Below are positions 17,654-27,281 of a DNA stretch of 64,000 bases, one piece after another. The notes beneath the pieces are model-generated. The model was not told the origin of the DNA, ran no database searches, and saw only the letters and a program-made list of their open reading frames with translations. Within the stretch, counting starts at the first letter, position 1; the number at the start of each line of letters is the position of its first letter. The DNA comes from CAYRQP01 sp964426545 (GTDB lineage Bacteria; Fermentibacterota; Fermentibacteria; Fermentibacterales; JCC-6). The position numbers and the translations under genes are program-made. The stretch is taken from assembly GCA_964426545.1 (NCBI GenBank), contig CAYRQP010000005.1, positions 53,612 to 117,611 on the forward strand, read 5' to 3'.

Positions 17654-17687
17654 GGGTAGCGCAAAGCAAAAAGACCACAGTTGCAAC

Positions 17688-17710
17688 GGGACACGAAGAA
17701 ATCATGTCCC
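17688..17710. repeat. GGGACACGA..TCATGTCCC repeat, third copy
   Basis: Identical in its 23 bases to the tandem pair at 15290-15345. It lies between the tandem repeat at 17504-17653 and tldD. Confidence 0.8.
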
Positions 17711-17753
17711 TGTATTTTTATATATTTGGTATAACATTTTAAGGAAGGTGGAT

Positions 17754-19238
17754 ATGGAATTCAGTGATGATCTACGGAAGATACTGTCCGGGAACATAGA
17801 CAGGTTAGTCAGAGCGGGTGCGGAATATGTCGACGCACGGTACTTTGCGGACGACAGCTCAGAATATCTTGTTCTGTATGATGGAGACCTGGAGGCCAAT
17901 GATACGGGATTTCAGAGTGGACTCGGGGTGCGTGTGCTTTTCGGAGGTGCCTGGGGCTTTGCTGCGAGCAGTGATATGAGCAATGCTGTTGAATGTTTCG
18001 ACATGGCTCTTCAGAATGCACGAACCGCAGCAAAACTTGTTAAAGTACCTTTGTCCATGGGCAGGATAGATAGAATAGTCGGTAAATATTCTTCACCTGT
18101 CGAAGTCGACCCATTCGAGATGCCCCTCGAAGACAAACTCGATTTTCTGATTGGAATAGATAAGACACTTGCTGAAGACTGGATACTTCGGAGAATGGTA
18201 TTTGCAAACCTGCAACGGAAGAGAATACTGTTCATGAACAGCGATGGTTCTGATATTGAGAAGGAGTTCCTGAATGTATTCGGTTCAATGGCCGTAATGG
18301 CAATGGACAGTGACGGAGAAATGCAGCGGAGGAGCATGAGTCTTTTCTCTACGGGGGACGGTACCCGTGGCTGGGAGATGATTCTGCAGCCGGAACTGTA
18401 TTCGGGACACAGCGACAGGATAAAGAGTGAGTTGTCCGGACTTCTATCCGCTGACACCTTGGAGTACGGGAAACGGTCAGTAATCCTACTCCCCGGACAG
18501 GGGCATCTGCAGGTGCACGAGACCATTGGTCATCCACTCGAACTCGACAGAATACTTGGTTATGAACTTTCTTATGCAGGAGGTTCTTTCGTAGGATTGG
18601 ATGATTTCGGGAAACTGCAGTACGGGACAGACAAACTCAATGTGAGTGCCTATGGCGAAATTGCCAATTCACCGGGCACATTTGGTTATGACGATGACGG
18701 AATGCCTGAGCGGGATTATATGCTCATAGAGAACGGCATACTTGTAGATGCCATAACATCGAGGGCTATGATAAAAGAAGCGAATGAGAAGGCTGGTAGA
18801 TCTGTGTTTGCCGAGTCAGGCGGTTCAGCAAGGGCAACTGCGTTCTACAGGAGCCCAATCGACAGGATGACGAATGTGAATATTCTGCCAGGAGATGATG
18901 GAAATCTCGATGACATCATTGCTACTACGGAAGATGGAATCATCGTCGATAATCCGGTTTCGTGGTCAATTGGATCTAACAGGGAACATTTTCACTTCGG
19001 ATGCGAGATAGCATGGGAGATCAGGAAAGGGAAGAAGACTCGAATATTGCGGAATCCTACATATCAGGGACATACTCTCGAATTCTACAACTCACTTTCA
19101 GCTGTAGGCAACCGGTCGACGTGGCGTGTCGAACAGGTCGCTAACTGCGGCAAGGGTGAACCGAATCAGATAATGCAGATTGGTCATGGGGTACCGATTA
19201 TCCGTTTCGATTCAGTTATTTCAGGGGAGAGGAGCTGA
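17754..19238 (+). CDS. tldD: TldD family metalloprotease
   Basis: Large subunit of the TldD/TldE (PmbA) protease, which degrades unfolded peptides and matures modified peptides in the cytoplasm. The 494-residue product carries the HETIGHPLELDR segment (zinc-binding HExxxH) near residue 257 and the glycine-rich C-terminal domain. The ATG at 17754 has AAGGAAGGTGG upstream; a longer frame to 17646 runs through repeat DNA and was rejected. The partner gene follows after one base. Confidence 0.92.
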   Translation: MEFSDDLRKILSGNIDRLVRAGAEYVDARYFADDSSEYLVLYDGDLEANDTGFQSGLGVRVLFGGAWGFAASSDMSNAVECFDMALQNARTAAKLVKVPLSMGRIDRIVGKYSSPVEVDPFEMPLEDKLDFLIGIDKTLAEDWILRRMVFANLQRKRILFMNSDGSDIEKEFLNVFGSMAVMAMDSDGEMQRRSMSLFSTGDGTRGWEMILQPELYSGHSDRIKSELSGLLSADTLEYGKRSVILLPGQGHLQVHETIGHPLELDRILGYELSYAGGSFVGLDDFGKLQYGTDKLNVSAYGEIANSPGTFGYDDDGMPERDYMLIENGILVDAITSRAMIKEANEKAGRSVFAESGGSARATAFYRSPIDRMTNVNILPGDDGNLDDIIATTEDGIIVDNPVSWSIGSNREHFHFGCEIAWEIRKGKKTRILRNPTYQGHTLEFYNSLSAVGNRSTWRVEQVANCGKGEPNQIMQIGHGVPIIRFDSVISGERS

Positions 19239-19239
19239 T

Positions 19240-20613
19240 ATGATAGATGAAAGACTGAGAGGAATCCTTCGGAGAGTCCGCAACGAAGCAGAAACCAGAG
19301 GCATAACCGCGTCGTTTGGACTACATCATGAGATAAGCCATTTAATGAGAATTGGCAATAATTCAGTATCTCTCAATACGAGCGAACAGCTTACCCGACT
19401 GGATATAGAAGTCACAAACGGCCGCAGAAAAGGGAGTCATACACATCTCGGGTCAATCGAAGATGATAATATAGTTCTCGATGCACTCGATATTGCCGTA
19501 AACAAAGCAAAGGTATCGAAACCACTGAATTATGACCCGATTCCTGGCCTGGTCGAAGAAACAGTAGAAGAGTCGGACCAGTACGACACGGCATTGGCTG
19601 AGTTGGATCCCGCGTTCAAGGCTGGTGCTTATGGAAGGATATTCGAAGAGGTCGGACCAGACTATAACTACTCGGGCTCGTGGTCGAGCGGTGTAATGGA
19701 GAAATTCACTATAACCACCGGGACTAACAATGAATTCTACCATAAAAGTACTGACCAGCAGTTTACAATTGTTCTGAAGGATTCTGTCAATAAATGGGAA
19801 CTTTCAGATGTTCAGACAGGCTGGAAACTGAATCAGTTCTCTGCTGATGTAACTATCGATAAATTCAGGAAGCTGCTTCCGGTTTATACTGAAAATGAAG
19901 GGTTCAAAGTGGAATCCGGAGATTACACTGTGATATTCGGTGCCGAAGCAGTCGCGGATATTGTGAGAATGGCTTTATGGACCGGATTCAGCGGCAGGGG
20001 CTGGGAGGAAAAAAGAGCATGGACAGCCGGGGCTGTTATTGGTGATAAGATACTCGGAGAGAATATCACAATTCTCGATGACCCGGAGAATCCGCTTACA
20101 TTCATGTTCGGGGCTGATGCAGCAGGTGTCAGGCGCAGGGAATTCATAGTAGTGGAAGACGGAGTGTTCCGAAATCTGATGTACGATGCATCCACAGCAG
20201 GAAAATACGGGAAGAGACCTACTGGCCATGATATCGGTTCTCCGGGAGTCTGTATGAAATGCGGCAATGGAGCTGAAAATCCCCTCGAAGCAGTCGACGG
20301 AAAAGGGCGTGTTCTTTTTATTCCCGCACTTCACTATGTGAATATCCCCAGTATGACGAAGGGTATCTTTACGGGAAGTTCGAGGTTCAACGCTCTTCTC
20401 ATCGAGGATGGGAAAATTGTTTCACCGATATTTTCATCGAGAGTAACCGACAGTTTCGAGAACGTACTCGGAAATATCAGTGTTATTTCAGGCGTTCCGG
20501 AATCAGTGAATGGTTCTAACACCTACGGGAGGAGAAGCCCGAGAGCTTCGGCTGTACCTTCCTACATCGTTGTTGAAAAGGTGAAAATTACTGACTCTGC
20601 GGATTCATTCTAA
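19240..20613 (+). CDS. pmbA: TldE/PmbA family protein, partner of TldD
   Basis: Non-catalytic partner subunit of TldD, 457 residues, lacking the HExxxH motif as expected for TldE. The family landmark GHDIGSPGVCMKCGNG near residue 330 and the C-terminal SRVTDSFENVLGNI are present. The ATG at 19240 lies one base after the tldD stop and has GGGGAGAGGAG upstream; an in-frame GTG at 19180 inside tldD is unlikely. Tight coupling supports an obligate heterodimer. Confidence 0.92.
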   Translation: MIDERLRGILRRVRNEAETRGITASFGLHHEISHLMRIGNNSVSLNTSEQLTRLDIEVTNGRRKGSHTHLGSIEDDNIVLDALDIAVNKAKVSKPLNYDPIPGLVEETVEESDQYDTALAELDPAFKAGAYGRIFEEVGPDYNYSGSWSSGVMEKFTITTGTNNEFYHKSTDQQFTIVLKDSVNKWELSDVQTGWKLNQFSADVTIDKFRKLLPVYTENEGFKVESGDYTVIFGAEAVADIVRMALWTGFSGRGWEEKRAWTAGAVIGDKILGENITILDDPENPLTFMFGADAAGVRRREFIVVEDGVFRNLMYDASTAGKYGKRPTGHDIGSPGVCMKCGNGAENPLEAVDGKGRVLFIPALHYVNIPSMTKGIFTGSSRFNALLIEDGKIVSPIFSSRVTDSFENVLGNISVISGVPESVNGSNTYGRRSPRASAVPSYIVVEKVKITDSADSF

Positions 20614-20641
20614 CGGCAGGTGGATTCAAGCTTGAGGATAT

Positions 20642-22084
20642 ATGGATAAATCGACTCGTTTAGTTATTCCGTATGTTCTTTTGTTTTTGTTTCTTACCTT
20701 ATATGTTGCATGGGCTGCATTTCCGGCATTTTCAAATTTCTACGTAGCCGTGGACGATCTCATCTTTGTTGGGAATGCCCTGCAGTGTGATTCCCCTGCG
20801 GATATCTTCTCTGTCTCTTCGGGGGTTCAGTATTTCTTCCGACCCACCGTCAATATCTGGTTCTTTGCTGTGTCCCGCCTTGCCGGCTCTGCGCCGCTCG
20901 GGTATTACATCGCAAATGCCCTGCTTTTTATTCTCAATTCACTTGTATTCAGTCTCATTGCCGGGAAACTGCTGAAGAACCGTTGGCTGGGAGTCTATGC
21001 AGCAGCAGTGGCATCTGTTCTTTATGTTTATCACGGAGTTCTTTACTGGATTGCTGGAGCAACAAGTCTTGTTGCAGCATTCTTCTATCTGCTTACATTT
21101 TTGCTTTGGATAAAAGCAGGAGAATCGGACAGGCGCGAGTGGATCGTTGCTTCAGCGGTTGCCTTTGTATTTGGACTTGGGGCAAAAGAATCGCTGGTTA
21201 CGGTTCCACTGATTTTAGCTGCTTATGAGTATATCTATCATTCAGGGAGCAGGAGAAGGTGGAAGACGGTTGGTGTATTTGCCGGTATTTCGGTCATTTA
21301 TGCAATAGTGATGTTCCTGATTCAGCTTGGAGCACCCGCGGATGCGGGAAACCTGCGAAATTACTATCTTGGATGGATTACACTGACAAATCTCGTGACG
21401 ATGCCGGTCTATCTTCTCTCCGCACCCTTTCCGCCTGTAGCCGGTTATCTTGTTAAATGGAAAGTTGCTGTCTGGATTCCGATATGGCTTGCGTTCTTGT
21501 TTGTGAAGAAGGAAAAGGAGAATGTCCTTTTTGGCCTTACATGGATGATATTTGCATCACTGCCGTTCATTTTCTGGTGCGTGAATATCTGGGAAAGCAT
21601 ACCGAGATATTTCTATATCCCGGCATTCGGCATCGGGATTATTGTTGCTGCTGTCTTTCGGGCACTCAGCCGGCAGTTTACCAAACGCTGGATTCTGTGG
21701 TTCTTTGCCGTATGTTTTCTTTTTGCGCTGGCTCATAATAACGGCAGGGCTATTCGATATCTGTCACCGAAATACACATCACCTGCACAGGATGAAGAAC
21801 AGCTGGTTCGGACAATTCGAAGGTACTGGGTTCCCGGTATCCCGCTTCATTCCGGCTTCTTCGCGATGGACAGTTTTCATGTGAATGCGCTCAACAACAT
21901 TTACTTCAATGGAGACCTTACCTACAGCGATACAATTCCTGCATTTTCCGATTCGGAAACAAGGATAATATATGGCCCGCTCGACGGACCAAAGAGGTTT
22001 GAAATGGATGCTGTACCGTATATCTACTGGAGACAGGAATACTATCCGATTGTAGATGAAGAGGACAATCTATCAGCTGAATGA
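20642..22084 (+). CDS. Multi-spanning membrane protein, GT-C glycosyltransferase-like
   Basis: A 480-residue integral membrane protein with about ten hydrophobic helices in the first 370 residues and a soluble C-terminal tail. An acidic motif (VAVDDLIFVG) in the first periplasmic loop and FFRPTVNIWF shortly after recall GT-C/PMT-like glycosyltransferases that use lipid-linked sugars, as do the paired aromatic loops. Sequence is too divergent to name a substrate. It begins 28 bases after pmbA and is followed by a convergent gene, so it may share the tldD-pmbA transcript. Confidence 0.6.
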   Translation: MDKSTRLVIPYVLLFLFLTLYVAWAAFPAFSNFYVAVDDLIFVGNALQCDSPADIFSVSSGVQYFFRPTVNIWFFAVSRLAGSAPLGYYIANALLFILNSLVFSLIAGKLLKNRWLGVYAAAVASVLYVYHGVLYWIAGATSLVAAFFYLLTFLLWIKAGESDRREWIVASAVAFVFGLGAKESLVTVPLILAAYEYIYHSGSRRRWKTVGVFAGISVIYAIVMFLIQLGAPADAGNLRNYYLGWITLTNLVTMPVYLLSAPFPPVAGYLVKWKVAVWIPIWLAFLFVKKEKENVLFGLTWMIFASLPFIFWCVNIWESIPRYFYIPAFGIGIIVAAVFRALSRQFTKRWILWFFAVCFLFALAHNNGRAIRYLSPKYTSPAQDEEQLVRTIRRYWVPGIPLHSGFFAMDSFHVNALNNIYFNGDLTYSDTIPAFSDSETRIIYGPLDGPKRFEMDAVPYIYWRQEYYPIVDEEDNLSAE

Positions 22085-22123
22085 TCCACCCCGGTGTAGC
22101 AGACACTCGTTGAAATATGCGGG

Positions 22124-23545
22124 TTAGTCGCCTTTTCCCAAGAAACCGCGGAGTACTTGTCCTGCTTTTTTCGAAGCGGGTCCGGGATCATCGAGGAGTT
22201 CTTCCACCCAGCGTCTGACATTCGTGAAACTAGTGACTTTCCTGAAACTTCTGTATCTTTCCATCCTGTGTTTCCAGGAGATTACTTCGTCCAGTGTGAG
22301 ATTAGGAAGGCGCATATTCATCATTTCGTGCGCCCTGTTTCTTGCGGGGTCTAGCAGTTCAGGATTTGTGTCATTCTTCAGGTATCCGTTTTCGGCAGCC
22401 CAGTCGTAAATATATCTCCCGGGTATCGCTGTCGAGAAATAGACTATGATATCATCAGGTTTGATTTTCTTGAGGAGGTCATAGGTTGCCTTCAGGTCTT
22501 CATCCGTTTCAAGCGGGAAACCTATCATGAGATTTGCAGTCGCCTCCACATCGAACTCGTGACACCATTCGAAAGCTTTGACGGCCTGTTCGGGGGTTGT
22601 TCCCTTCTTATAGAAGTCGAGGACCTTCTGGCTGCCGCTCTCCACTCCGAATGAGATGCAGTGGCATCCGCTCTCCTTCATTACACGCACCTTATCGCGG
22701 GTAACGGTATCCACCCGGCTGTTGCAGTGCCATTCGAGATTGATGTTCTTCTCATTGAGTCTGTCGCGAAATTCTGCGAACCATGAGACAGGATGCATGG
22801 TGATTGTATCGTCCTTGAAGAATATTCGCAGACAGTCCCGGGCATTTCGAAGTTCAGCAAGTTCATCTATTTCATTTACCACACTTTCAGTACTGCGGTA
22901 TCTGATTCCCCCCCCGAAGATATGGTCGGTGCTGGGTTTGCAGTATATACATTTAAAGGGACACCCCCGGGTTGTTACCATGCCATATTCAGCCATCCCG
23001 TTCTTGAGGTAGGCATCGTAGTCCACTGTATCCCGGGCGGGAAAGGGAATGGAATCCAGGTCTTTCGTGACAGACCGCCTGGGATTATCCGTGAATGTTC
23101 CGTCATTGTTCTTATATACGAGATTCCTGACATTTCTGTATTCGGTTTCACTCTCGAGTGCATCTGCAAGTTCGACTATAGATTCTTCCGCTTCACCGAG
23201 AAGAACGGCATCGATATTCATGTCATCGATTGTCTTATGTGGAAAAATACTTGGATATGCACCGCCTGCCAGGTAGAATGCATCCGGGTTCACTTTCTTT
23301 ATATGCTGTCCCACCATTATGGCGCGTTCCAGTTTGGCAGCTGCGGATACTGCGATACAAACCATCTTTGTATTTCCGATCAGATGATCGAGTTCATCGA
23401 TTGAACTGCAGAAGGAATAATCCACATAGACAGGTTCGTGTCCTGCAAGTTTGAGGGCACTTACGAGGTGCAGAAGTCCGAGGGGTTCTGCCAATCCGTT
23501 GTATTCGAACCAGTCGAATCGGGGATATACCAGCGCAATCTTCAC
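22124..23545 (-). CDS. B12-binding radical SAM protein
   Basis: A 473-residue enzyme with an N-terminal cobalamin-binding-like Rossmann domain (KIALVYPRFDWFEYNG, GLLHLVSALKLAGHEPVYVD, then LLGEAEESI near residue 135). A radical SAM domain follows with the cluster motif CPFKCIYC (CxxxCxxC) near residue 192 and GVESGSQKVLDFYKKG. The family (B12-dependent radical SAM) includes methyltransferases and cyclases such as BchE; the substrate cannot be read from the sequence. The gene follows tkt by ten bases in an ftcD-tkt-radical SAM operon. Confidence 0.88.
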   Translation of the reverse strand: MKIALVYPRFDWFEYNGLAEPLGLLHLVSALKLAGHEPVYVDYSFCSSIDELDHLIGNTKMVCIAVSAAAKLERAIMVGQHIKKVNPDAFYLAGGAYPSIFPHKTIDDMNIDAVLLGEAEESIVELADALESETEYRNVRNLVYKNNDGTFTDNPRRSVTKDLDSIPFPARDTVDYDAYLKNGMAEYGMVTTRGCPFKCIYCKPSTDHIFGGGIRYRSTESVVNEIDELAELRNARDCLRIFFKDDTITMHPVSWFAEFRDRLNEKNINLEWHCNSRVDTVTRDKVRVMKESGCHCISFGVESGSQKVLDFYKKGTTPEQAVKAFEWCHEFDVEATANLMIGFPLETDEDLKATYDLLKKIKPDDIIVYFSTAIPGRYIYDWAAENGYLKNDTNPELLDPARNRAHEMMNMRLPNLTLDEVISWKHRMERYRSFRKVTSFTNVRRWVEELLDDPGPASKKAGQVLRGFLGKGD

Positions 23546-23555
23546 ATTATTCCTT

Positions 23556-25484
23556 TCAGCTGTTTCGGGAGATGTACTCTTCTATTCTTGCAGCAATCTG
23601 CCCGGGAAGCAAACCCTGAATCCGGTAAAGGTCGATAGGTTCCCCGGAAATTCCGTATTCGTTGACTCCCGCTCTCAGCAACACGGGTGTATCATTTTGT
23701 GAAGCGAGAGCCAGAGCAAGGCTGCATCCTAACCCCGTATTTATGTTATGGTCTTCATAGGTGAGAACAAAACTGAAGTCTTGCAGTTCCCGGACCAATT
23801 CATCCGGGATGCAGGTCGGGCAACCTACGTTATATACAGCTGCTGAAATACCCTTCTGAACAAGAATCTCATTGATTTCGATTGCCCCCGACAACATGTT
23901 ACCAAAAGCAAGCACTGCAGTGTCGGTCCCCTGCCTTATTCTGTCGAAAGCTCCATATTCGAATTTGTAGTCTTCAGCAAAGTAAGGCTTACCGGCTTCA
24001 TCTGTTATTACCGGCAGTTTTGACCTTCCCATGGCGATGAAGAAGTTTCCCGGATGAGTTGCAGCGTACCTGACAGCCCTGTCTGTCTGATTCGGGTCTG
24101 CAGGTACAATGACTTTGGTGTTGGGGAGGGAACCCATCAGATTTAGATAATCTATGCATTGATGCGTCTTCCCGTCCATTCCGACATCGAGACCGCAATG
24201 AGTGGCTATCGTATTGAGATTCGTTTCATTGATATCGTTGATCCTGTGCTGATTGAAGGTTTCATCAGCGGCAAAAACTCCGAAATCAGCCCAGAAAACC
24301 ACCTTACCGGCAATCGAAGCGGCTCCGGCGGCCGTGGCAGTGTTATGCTCCATTATGCCGCTCTGGAAGAAATTATCAGGGTACTTCTGTGAAAAATCTT
24401 TTGTTTTTACAGAGCCCGAAAGGTCGCAGTCGAAAACCACAGGGAGATTATCTGAATTGTTCGAAGCGAGACTCAGAAGAGCTTTACCGAAAGCACTTCG
24501 ATTGTCACCGAGATACTCTGCAGAATAGGTTTCGGGGGTTCCCGGTATTTCGAGAAGCGTGTTATCGAACTTCAGATTGAAATTGGAAACAGTGTCTTCA
24601 CGGCGGAGTTCCATCAATTCAGCAATGTTGTCCTGCTGCCCCAGTTCATCGAGTGCAGTTGCTGCTTCTGCAGGGGAGAGAGCTTTTCCATGATACTGAT
24701 GATCATTCTCCATGAATGAGACCCCTTTGCCCATTACAGTTCTCGCGATTACGAGTTTTGGAGCTTCAGGAAGTTCATCCGGTTTTAAAACACTGTACAG
24801 TTCCTGAATATCGTGCCCATCAACTTCTGTGACATCCCAACCATCTGCCAGGTACTCTGCAGCAATGTCTGTGTACATTACTCTGTCTGTTCTGCCCGAA
24901 ATCTGAAGACCGTTGCAATCGACAACCACAGTGATGTTGTTGAGAGAGTTAGCTTTTATAAATCTCCGGGCTTCTGCAATCTGTCCTTTCTGATGTTCAC
25001 CGTCGCCGGTGACGACCCAGACATGGTTTTTTGTACCGTTCAGTCTGTCGGCAAGTGCCATTCCGGCCGCTGCCGAGACTCCCTGTCCGAGATTGCCGGT
25101 TGTAAGTTCAATTCCGGGAACTGAGCGTTCTATATGTCCTTCGAAGGGACTTCCTGCTTTTCTGAATGTGGAAACTGCATCTTCAAGGTTGAAAAATCCG
25201 AGTCCGCCGAGAGTAGCATAAACCCCCGGTGATGTGTGTCCGTGGCTGACGATAATTCTGTCGCGGTCGTGCATGAAGGGATCCGCAGGATTGGCATTTG
25301 CCTGTGAGAAGAGAATTGCGAAGATCTCCAGCGATGACATCGAACCGCCCGGGTGTCCGCTTCCTGCAAGTGTGGTCATGCGAATGATATTTCCGCGGGC
25401 ATGTGTGCAGAATTCCCGAAGATGTTCAAAGGTGTCAGGGGGGAGTTCCAACGGCTTGAAAAGAAAACGCTCGATATCAGACAC
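23556..25484 (-). CDS. tkt: Transketolase
   Basis: Thiamine-diphosphate enzyme of the pentose phosphate pathway, 642 residues. Landmarks are GSGHPGGSMSS near residue 42, SHGHTSPGVYATL, the ThDP motif GDGEHQKGQIAEARRF and VVVDCNGLQ, and the C-terminal pyrimidine domain with GLDVGMDGKTHQ. The GTG start has AGAAGGG upstream. Joined with ftcD upstream (14 bases) and a radical SAM gene downstream (10 bases). Assignment to transketolase rather than DXS rests on overall order and the two-domain layout. Confidence 0.93.
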   Translation of the reverse strand: MSDIERFLFKPLELPPDTFEHLREFCTHARGNIIRMTTLAGSGHPGGSMSSLEIFAILFSQANANPADPFMHDRDRIIVSHGHTSPGVYATLGGLGFFNLEDAVSTFRKAGSPFEGHIERSVPGIELTTGNLGQGVSAAAGMALADRLNGTKNHVWVVTGDGEHQKGQIAEARRFIKANSLNNITVVVDCNGLQISGRTDRVMYTDIAAEYLADGWDVTEVDGHDIQELYSVLKPDELPEAPKLVIARTVMGKGVSFMENDHQYHGKALSPAEAATALDELGQQDNIAELMELRREDTVSNFNLKFDNTLLEIPGTPETYSAEYLGDNRSAFGKALLSLASNNSDNLPVVFDCDLSGSVKTKDFSQKYPDNFFQSGIMEHNTATAAGAASIAGKVVFWADFGVFAADETFNQHRINDINETNLNTIATHCGLDVGMDGKTHQCIDYLNLMGSLPNTKVIVPADPNQTDRAVRYAATHPGNFFIAMGRSKLPVITDEAGKPYFAEDYKFEYGAFDRIRQGTDTAVLAFGNMLSGAIEINEILVQKGISAAVYNVGCPTCIPDELVRELQDFSFVLTYEDHNINTGLGCSLALALASQNDTPVLLRAGVNEYGISGEPIDLYRIQGLLPGQIAARIEEYISRNS

Positions 25485-25498
25485 TTGTATCCCTTCTG

Positions 25499-27184
25499 TT
25501 AGTCTATGAGTTTATCCCTGACAGCCGAGTGTATTCTGTCGGCATCCGTTATGACTGAGTTTAATAATGTTTCTGCTTCTTTCGCTGTTTTTTGTACATA
25601 GTCGTCATCATCTATTTCACGCAGATTGATAAGGACGTTGTAATATGCGCCTACAGCAGATGCACAGGCAGCGGCTGCAGCAACTCCGGCATCAGAAAGG
25701 GAAGCCTGAAGCCCTTTCTCCACCAGGGCATCAGCCATCTCCATGATCTTTGGACAATTTCTGAGGACTCTGAGCGGAACATCGATGGCCTTTCGGATTG
25801 CTTCCTGTTCATTCCCGCCCTGTTTTGCAGTATTCATCCAGTTGTTGAACGCTTCAGTATCATCATCTATGGCGTTCAGCATGTCCTGCATGATAGTCTG
25901 AGCTTCGGGTGCAAGTTCTCTCATCGTTTCCCAGTGTTCTTTGTTCTTTCGACTTTTTACTGTGAGATTCGCGACCATTGCATTCAGTCCGATGCCCAGG
26001 GCTCCTATAAGAGCTGCTGCAGAACCGCCGCCCGGGGCTTTCGAATCAGTCGAAAGTTCTTCTGTGAAAGCACGGCAGGTCATTCCGGATAGATTTACCG
26101 GATGTTCTTCTATCATATATTCGATTATTTTCTCTTCAGGTATGAATTCCGCAGAGTCACTCAACCCCATAGAACGCGCTGCTATTTCGATGAGTTCCTT
26201 TTCAGGAATGCCGGTCGTCTTTGCTTGCCTGCCGACTTTTGTGAGTCCCGAATTCTGTTTTTCGATGAAGTATTTTCCGGCATCGAGCATGGCCTGCAAG
26301 GGAAGGAGTCCGACAATTTCAGAGCCTGTAACCCTTGTCCCAAGTTTTTCTGCTTCGGTTTTCACAGTTTCAAAACCCACATGCAGGGGGGTGACTGAAA
26401 TGTCAGTCAGGTTCATTGTCACCTGTGCGGTATCGTATTCTTCGATATACCAGCCTGTGGCTTTGCAGTTTTGAAGAAGTCCTTCCTGACGAACCTTGTT
26501 TCCACTTTCATCCCTGACGAACTTCCAGTTGTAATTCCTGGCGAATCTGCCGTTATCCCGGATGGTAAGTCCGATGTCACGGGCTATACCGGGGTCTTTG
26601 GTGTTCAGGTTTACATTGTAGGCAATGAGGAAGTTCCGCGCACCAATTGTACAAACCCCTGTACGGGCAGTGTCATCATTCCATTCATTCGGTCCGAAAT
26701 CCGGTTTCCATTCCGGTTTCCCGAGTTTATTGTGAAGTGCTTCGTATTCGCCTTCACGGATTACCGGCAGCTTTTCCCATTCGGGTTTCGAAGCAGCCTT
26801 TTCATACAGATACACGGGGATGCCCAGTTCTTTCCCTACTCTCTCGCCAAGTTTACGGGCAAGGTCAGCGCACTCTTCCATGGTAATACCCGAAACAGGG
26901 ACAAATGGGCAGACATCTGTAGCCCCGTGACGCGGATGTTCACCCGTGTGTTTTCTCATGTCGATGAGTTCTCCGGCTTTAGCAATCAGGTGGAATGCAG
27001 CTTCCACAACTGAATTTGGTTCTCCGGCGATGGTGATTACAGTCCTGTTTGTGGCTGCCCCGGGGTCGACATCGAGGACCTTGCATCCGTCAACTGAATC
27101 TGCAGCGGCAACTACCTGATCAATGATTCTGTTGTCTCGTCCTTCGGAGATATTGGGAACGCATTCAACAACTTTTCCGGGCAT
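25499..27184 (-). CDS. ftcD: Bifunctional glutamate formimidoyltransferase / formimidoyl-THF cyclodeaminase
   Basis: Folate-dependent enzyme of histidine breakdown. The N-terminal half (residues 1 to about 325) is the formimidoyltransferase, with VECVPNISEGRD at the start and HTGEHPRHGATDVCPFVPV. The C-terminal part (about 370-560) is the four-helix cyclodeaminase, with APGGGSAAALIGALG. The fused arrangement is like the mammalian enzyme and several bacteria. No other hut genes are in the window; the first gene of the ftcD-tkt-radical SAM operon. The upstream gap to a divergent gene is about 97 bases. Confidence 0.94.
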   Translation of the reverse strand: MPGKVVECVPNISEGRDNRIIDQVVAAADSVDGCKVLDVDPGAATNRTVITIAGEPNSVVEAAFHLIAKAGELIDMRKHTGEHPRHGATDVCPFVPVSGITMEECADLARKLGERVGKELGIPVYLYEKAASKPEWEKLPVIREGEYEALHNKLGKPEWKPDFGPNEWNDDTARTGVCTIGARNFLIAYNVNLNTKDPGIARDIGLTIRDNGRFARNYNWKFVRDESGNKVRQEGLLQNCKATGWYIEEYDTAQVTMNLTDISVTPLHVGFETVKTEAEKLGTRVTGSEIVGLLPLQAMLDAGKYFIEKQNSGLTKVGRQAKTTGIPEKELIEIAARSMGLSDSAEFIPEEKIIEYMIEEHPVNLSGMTCRAFTEELSTDSKAPGGGSAAALIGALGIGLNAMVANLTVKSRKNKEHWETMRELAPEAQTIMQDMLNAIDDDTEAFNNWMNTAKQGGNEQEAIRKAIDVPLRVLRNCPKIMEMADALVEKGLQASLSDAGVAAAAACASAVGAYYNVLINLREIDDDDYVQKTAKEAETLLNSVITDADRIHSAVRDKLID

Positions 27185-27281
27185 ATTTCCTCCTGTTTTT
27201 CGTAAAATTTCAGCAATTATAATATAGGTTATGGATTTGAGTATATATAAATGTTATGAAACAATTCTGAAAGGTGGTAAA

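Noticed and set aside
17646..17753. Longer N-terminus for tldD
   Set aside because: The extension is read through intergenic repeats; the ATG at 17754 has a strong ribosome site and matches the family start.
22793..26474. Long plus-strand frames opposite the radical SAM, tkt and ftcD genes
   Set aside because: Antisense shadows of well-conserved coding sequence, no ribosome sites and no recognisable domains.
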